From Parabacteroides sp. (GTDB taxonomy: Bacteria; Bacteroidota; Bacteroidia; Bacteroidales; Tannerellaceae): a DNA stretch of 64,000 bases. Position 1 is the first letter of the stretch. Every line of letters begins with the position of its first letter. The DNA is taken from the NCBI GenBank assembly GCA_019417325.1, contig DXVO01000016.1, forward strand, positions 62,001-126,000, in the 5' to 3' direction. Made by a program: the position numbers and the translations under genes. The notes below the pieces were generated by a model. It searched no databases. It had not been told where the DNA came from and was given only the letters and a program-made list of their open reading frames with translations. Shown piece by piece: positions 62,552 through 64,000 of this stretch.

Positions 62552-64000
62552 ATGAAGAGAATACTTATTCCACTATGTTTAGTGTTGGGAAGTCATGTGG
62601 CAAGCGGGCAACGATCCCATCAGTTTGATGCACCGGACCGTCTGTTTGTAGAAGGCAAAGAACTATTCAGTTTAAAAAATTATTCCGGGTGTATCGACAA
62701 GCTGGAAGCTTATAAAGAACACTCCACGAATACGGATCTTATCCAGGAAGCAGACTATATGCTGGTTTGCTCTGCATACGAACAGGGACGTGCGAACTCC
62801 GGAGAGTTATTAAAAGATTATTTGGAAAACTATCCGTCATCACGGCATAGCGATGAAATTAATTTCCTGATCGGTTCCGTTCATTTCGGAGAGGGAGAGT
62901 ATCAAAAAGCTATTTTCTGGCTCAGAGAAGCGGATATTGATATGCTAAGCCCTGAACAGCAGGAAACTTACTCGTTCCGTTTGGCGTACTCCTTACTTCA
63001 GACCGGCGACAAAGACAAAGCAAGAAGCTATTTCTCCCGTATTACCCAGGTTGGAAACAAATATAAAGAAGCATCTTCCTATTATGTCGCTTATATCGAT
63101 TATGCCACAGGAAAATACAATAATGCTCTGATTGAATTCAATCGTTTAAAAGAAAACCCGACCTACCGGGAACAATCACTCTATTATATCGCACAGATTT
63201 ATTTCATCCAGAGCAAATATGAAAAAGTGATAAGCGAAGGAGAAGAACTTCTATCCTCTTATCCGAATAGTAAAAATAACAGCGAAGTATACCGGATTTT
63301 AGGTAACTCATACTACCATTTGGGAGACCAGAACAAAGCAATCAGTATGCTAAGCAAATATGTATCTTCCACCGACAATCCGTTGCGAGGTGATTTATAC
63401 ATATTAGGTGTTTGCTACTATAATAAAGGGAACTATCAGGATGCTATAAAGGCTCTGGGACGGACAGTCAACGAAAATGACGCCTTGACCCAGAATGCCT
63501 ATCTTTATCTTGGGCAATCTTACCTGAAACTGGGAAATAAAAACAATGCACGTATGGCATTCGAAGCTGCGGCTACCGCATCTTACGATAAACAAATCAA
63601 GGAGGTTGCGTTGTACAACTATGCATTGTTGATACATGACACGGCGTTCACCGGTTTCGGAGAGTCTGTTACTATCTTTGAAGATTTCCTGAATGATTTC
63701 CCGAACTCACAATATGCCGACAAAGTAAACGACTATCTGGTAGAAGTGTATCTTACCACCAAGAATTACGATGCAGCATTAAAATCTATCAATAAGATCA
63801 AACATCCGAGTGTAAAAATACTGGAAGCCAAACAGGATATTTTATTCCAGTTAGGAACACAGGCTTTTACAAATATGAAACTGGATGAAGCTGTTAGTTT
63901 ATTCAGCCAGTCTATTTCTTTAGGCTCTTATAATATGGAAGCCCGCAACGAAGCTTATTTCTGGCGTGGAGAAGCTTATTACCGCTTGGGAGAATATACT
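62552..64000 (+). CDS. Exported tetratricopeptide-repeat protein (3' end beyond the window)
   Basis: A frame open from ATG 62552 to the last base, 483 codons, with no stop. A signal peptide (MKRILIPLCLVLGSHVASG) is followed by many 34-residue helical repeats, seen as NYSGCIDKLEAYKEHS, EYQKAIFWLREADIDML, SKYEKVISEGEELLSSYPNS, DQNKAISMLSKYVSS, NYQDAIKALGRTV and NKNNARMAFEAAATAS. These are TPR units, some of the YbgF/TolA-assembly kind. It probably acts as a periplasmic or outer-membrane scaffold; the partner is unknown. Full-length relatives are often about 1000 residues. Confidence 0.85.
   Translation, partial: MKRILIPLCLVLGSHVASGQRSHQFDAPDRLFVEGKELFSLKNYSGCIDKLEAYKEHSTNTDLIQEADYMLVCSAYEQGRANSGELLKDYLENYPSSRHSDEINFLIGSVHFGEGEYQKAIFWLREADIDMLSPEQQETYSFRLAYSLLQTGDKDKARSYFSRITQVGNKYKEASSYYVAYIDYATGKYNNALIEFNRLKENPTYREQSLYYIAQIYFIQSKYEKVISEGEELLSSYPNSKNNSEVYRILGNSYYHLGDQNKAISMLSKYVSSTDNPLRGDLYILGVCYYNKGNYQDAIKALGRTVNENDALTQNAYLYLGQSYLKLGNKNNARMAFEAAATASYDKQIKEVALYNYALLIHDTAFTGFGESVTIFEDFLNDFPNSQYADKVNDYLVEVYLTTKNYDAALKSINKIKHPSVKILEAKQDILFQLGTQAFTNMKLDEAVSLFSQSISLGSYNMEARNEAYFWRGEAYYRLGEYT

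Noticed and set aside
1..64000. CRISPR arrays, rRNA genes, intact insertion sequences or prophage
   Set aside because: No regularly spaced direct repeats, rRNA signatures, transposase or integrase motifs were seen on either strand.

Overview
The window is chromosomal DNA from a Bacteroidales bacterium, most likely Parabacteroides or a close relative (the genus is inference). The evidence is a SusC/SusD-type outer-membrane pair with a DUF1735 lipoprotein, BF3164-like beta-propeller lipoproteins, type III glutamine synthetase, an ornithine carbamoyltransferase of the N-succinylornithine type, and many promoters of the Bacteroidetes form TAnnTTTG. I saw no phage, conjugative element, CRISPR array, rRNA operon or intact insertion sequence. 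Most of the window reads as core chromosome with a few accessory patches.

Layout. 1-2122: end of a cupin regulator and an acyl-CoA synthetase. 2152-8885: ECF sigma factor, SusC, SusD and a DUF1735 lipoprotein, an uptake locus without a glycosidase. 8932-14762: proB, a membrane protein, proA, a zinc phospholipase/nuclease-like protein and argF'. 14975-18569: NDH-2, then a DoxX/Gfo-Idh-MocA pair. 18570-19331: repeat-rich gap. 19332-23565 (minus): orphan TonB receptor, small Ala/Glu-rich lipoprotein, long-chain acyl-CoA synthetase. 23808-28213: beta-propeller lipoprotein, then mtaB, a lipid A-type acyltransferase and a GT2. 28208-31611 (minus): [FeFe] hydrogenase, a PNGase F-like lipoprotein and MarC. 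31852-34941: lpxK-thiL, tRNA-Phe and a frameshifted DUF3795 gene. 34968-38972: PanE-like reductase, two AraC regulators and a secreted TIM-barrel isomerase. 39071-44614: FtsX/MacB permease with a two-component system, a relic of a second permease, and a second beta-propeller lipoprotein. 44839-47962: metallo-hydrolase and glnN. 48044-53785 (minus): complete MacAB-TolC-type efflux operon. 54256-64000: waaA, gltX, a PgpH-like HD phosphodiesterase, a low-molecular-weight phosphatase, priA, and a TPR protein cut by the window edge.

Several genes work together. proB and proA make glutamate semialdehyde for proline, with argF' for arginine nearby. lpxK, waaA and the acyltransferase serve lipid A/LPS assembly. 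The efflux operon encodes ATPase, two permeases, adaptor and outer-membrane channel in one transcript. The NtrY/NtrC-like pair beside an FtsX permease probably controls it.

Many start codons were moved downstream of the first possible one because a TAnnTTTG promoter or a terminator lies over the longer start. The observations most worth checking are: a -1 frameshift exactly at an A8 slippery run in the DUF3795 gene; three CATAnnTATG palindromes spaced exactly 22 bp apart in the presumed priA leader; relics of an FtsX permease and possibly of sppA; large fold-back repeats at two loci; a terminator with no gene before it near 54200; and an [FeFe] hydrogenase packed 6 bp from a PNGase F-like gene. 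No single locus stands out as a clearly new multi-gene system.
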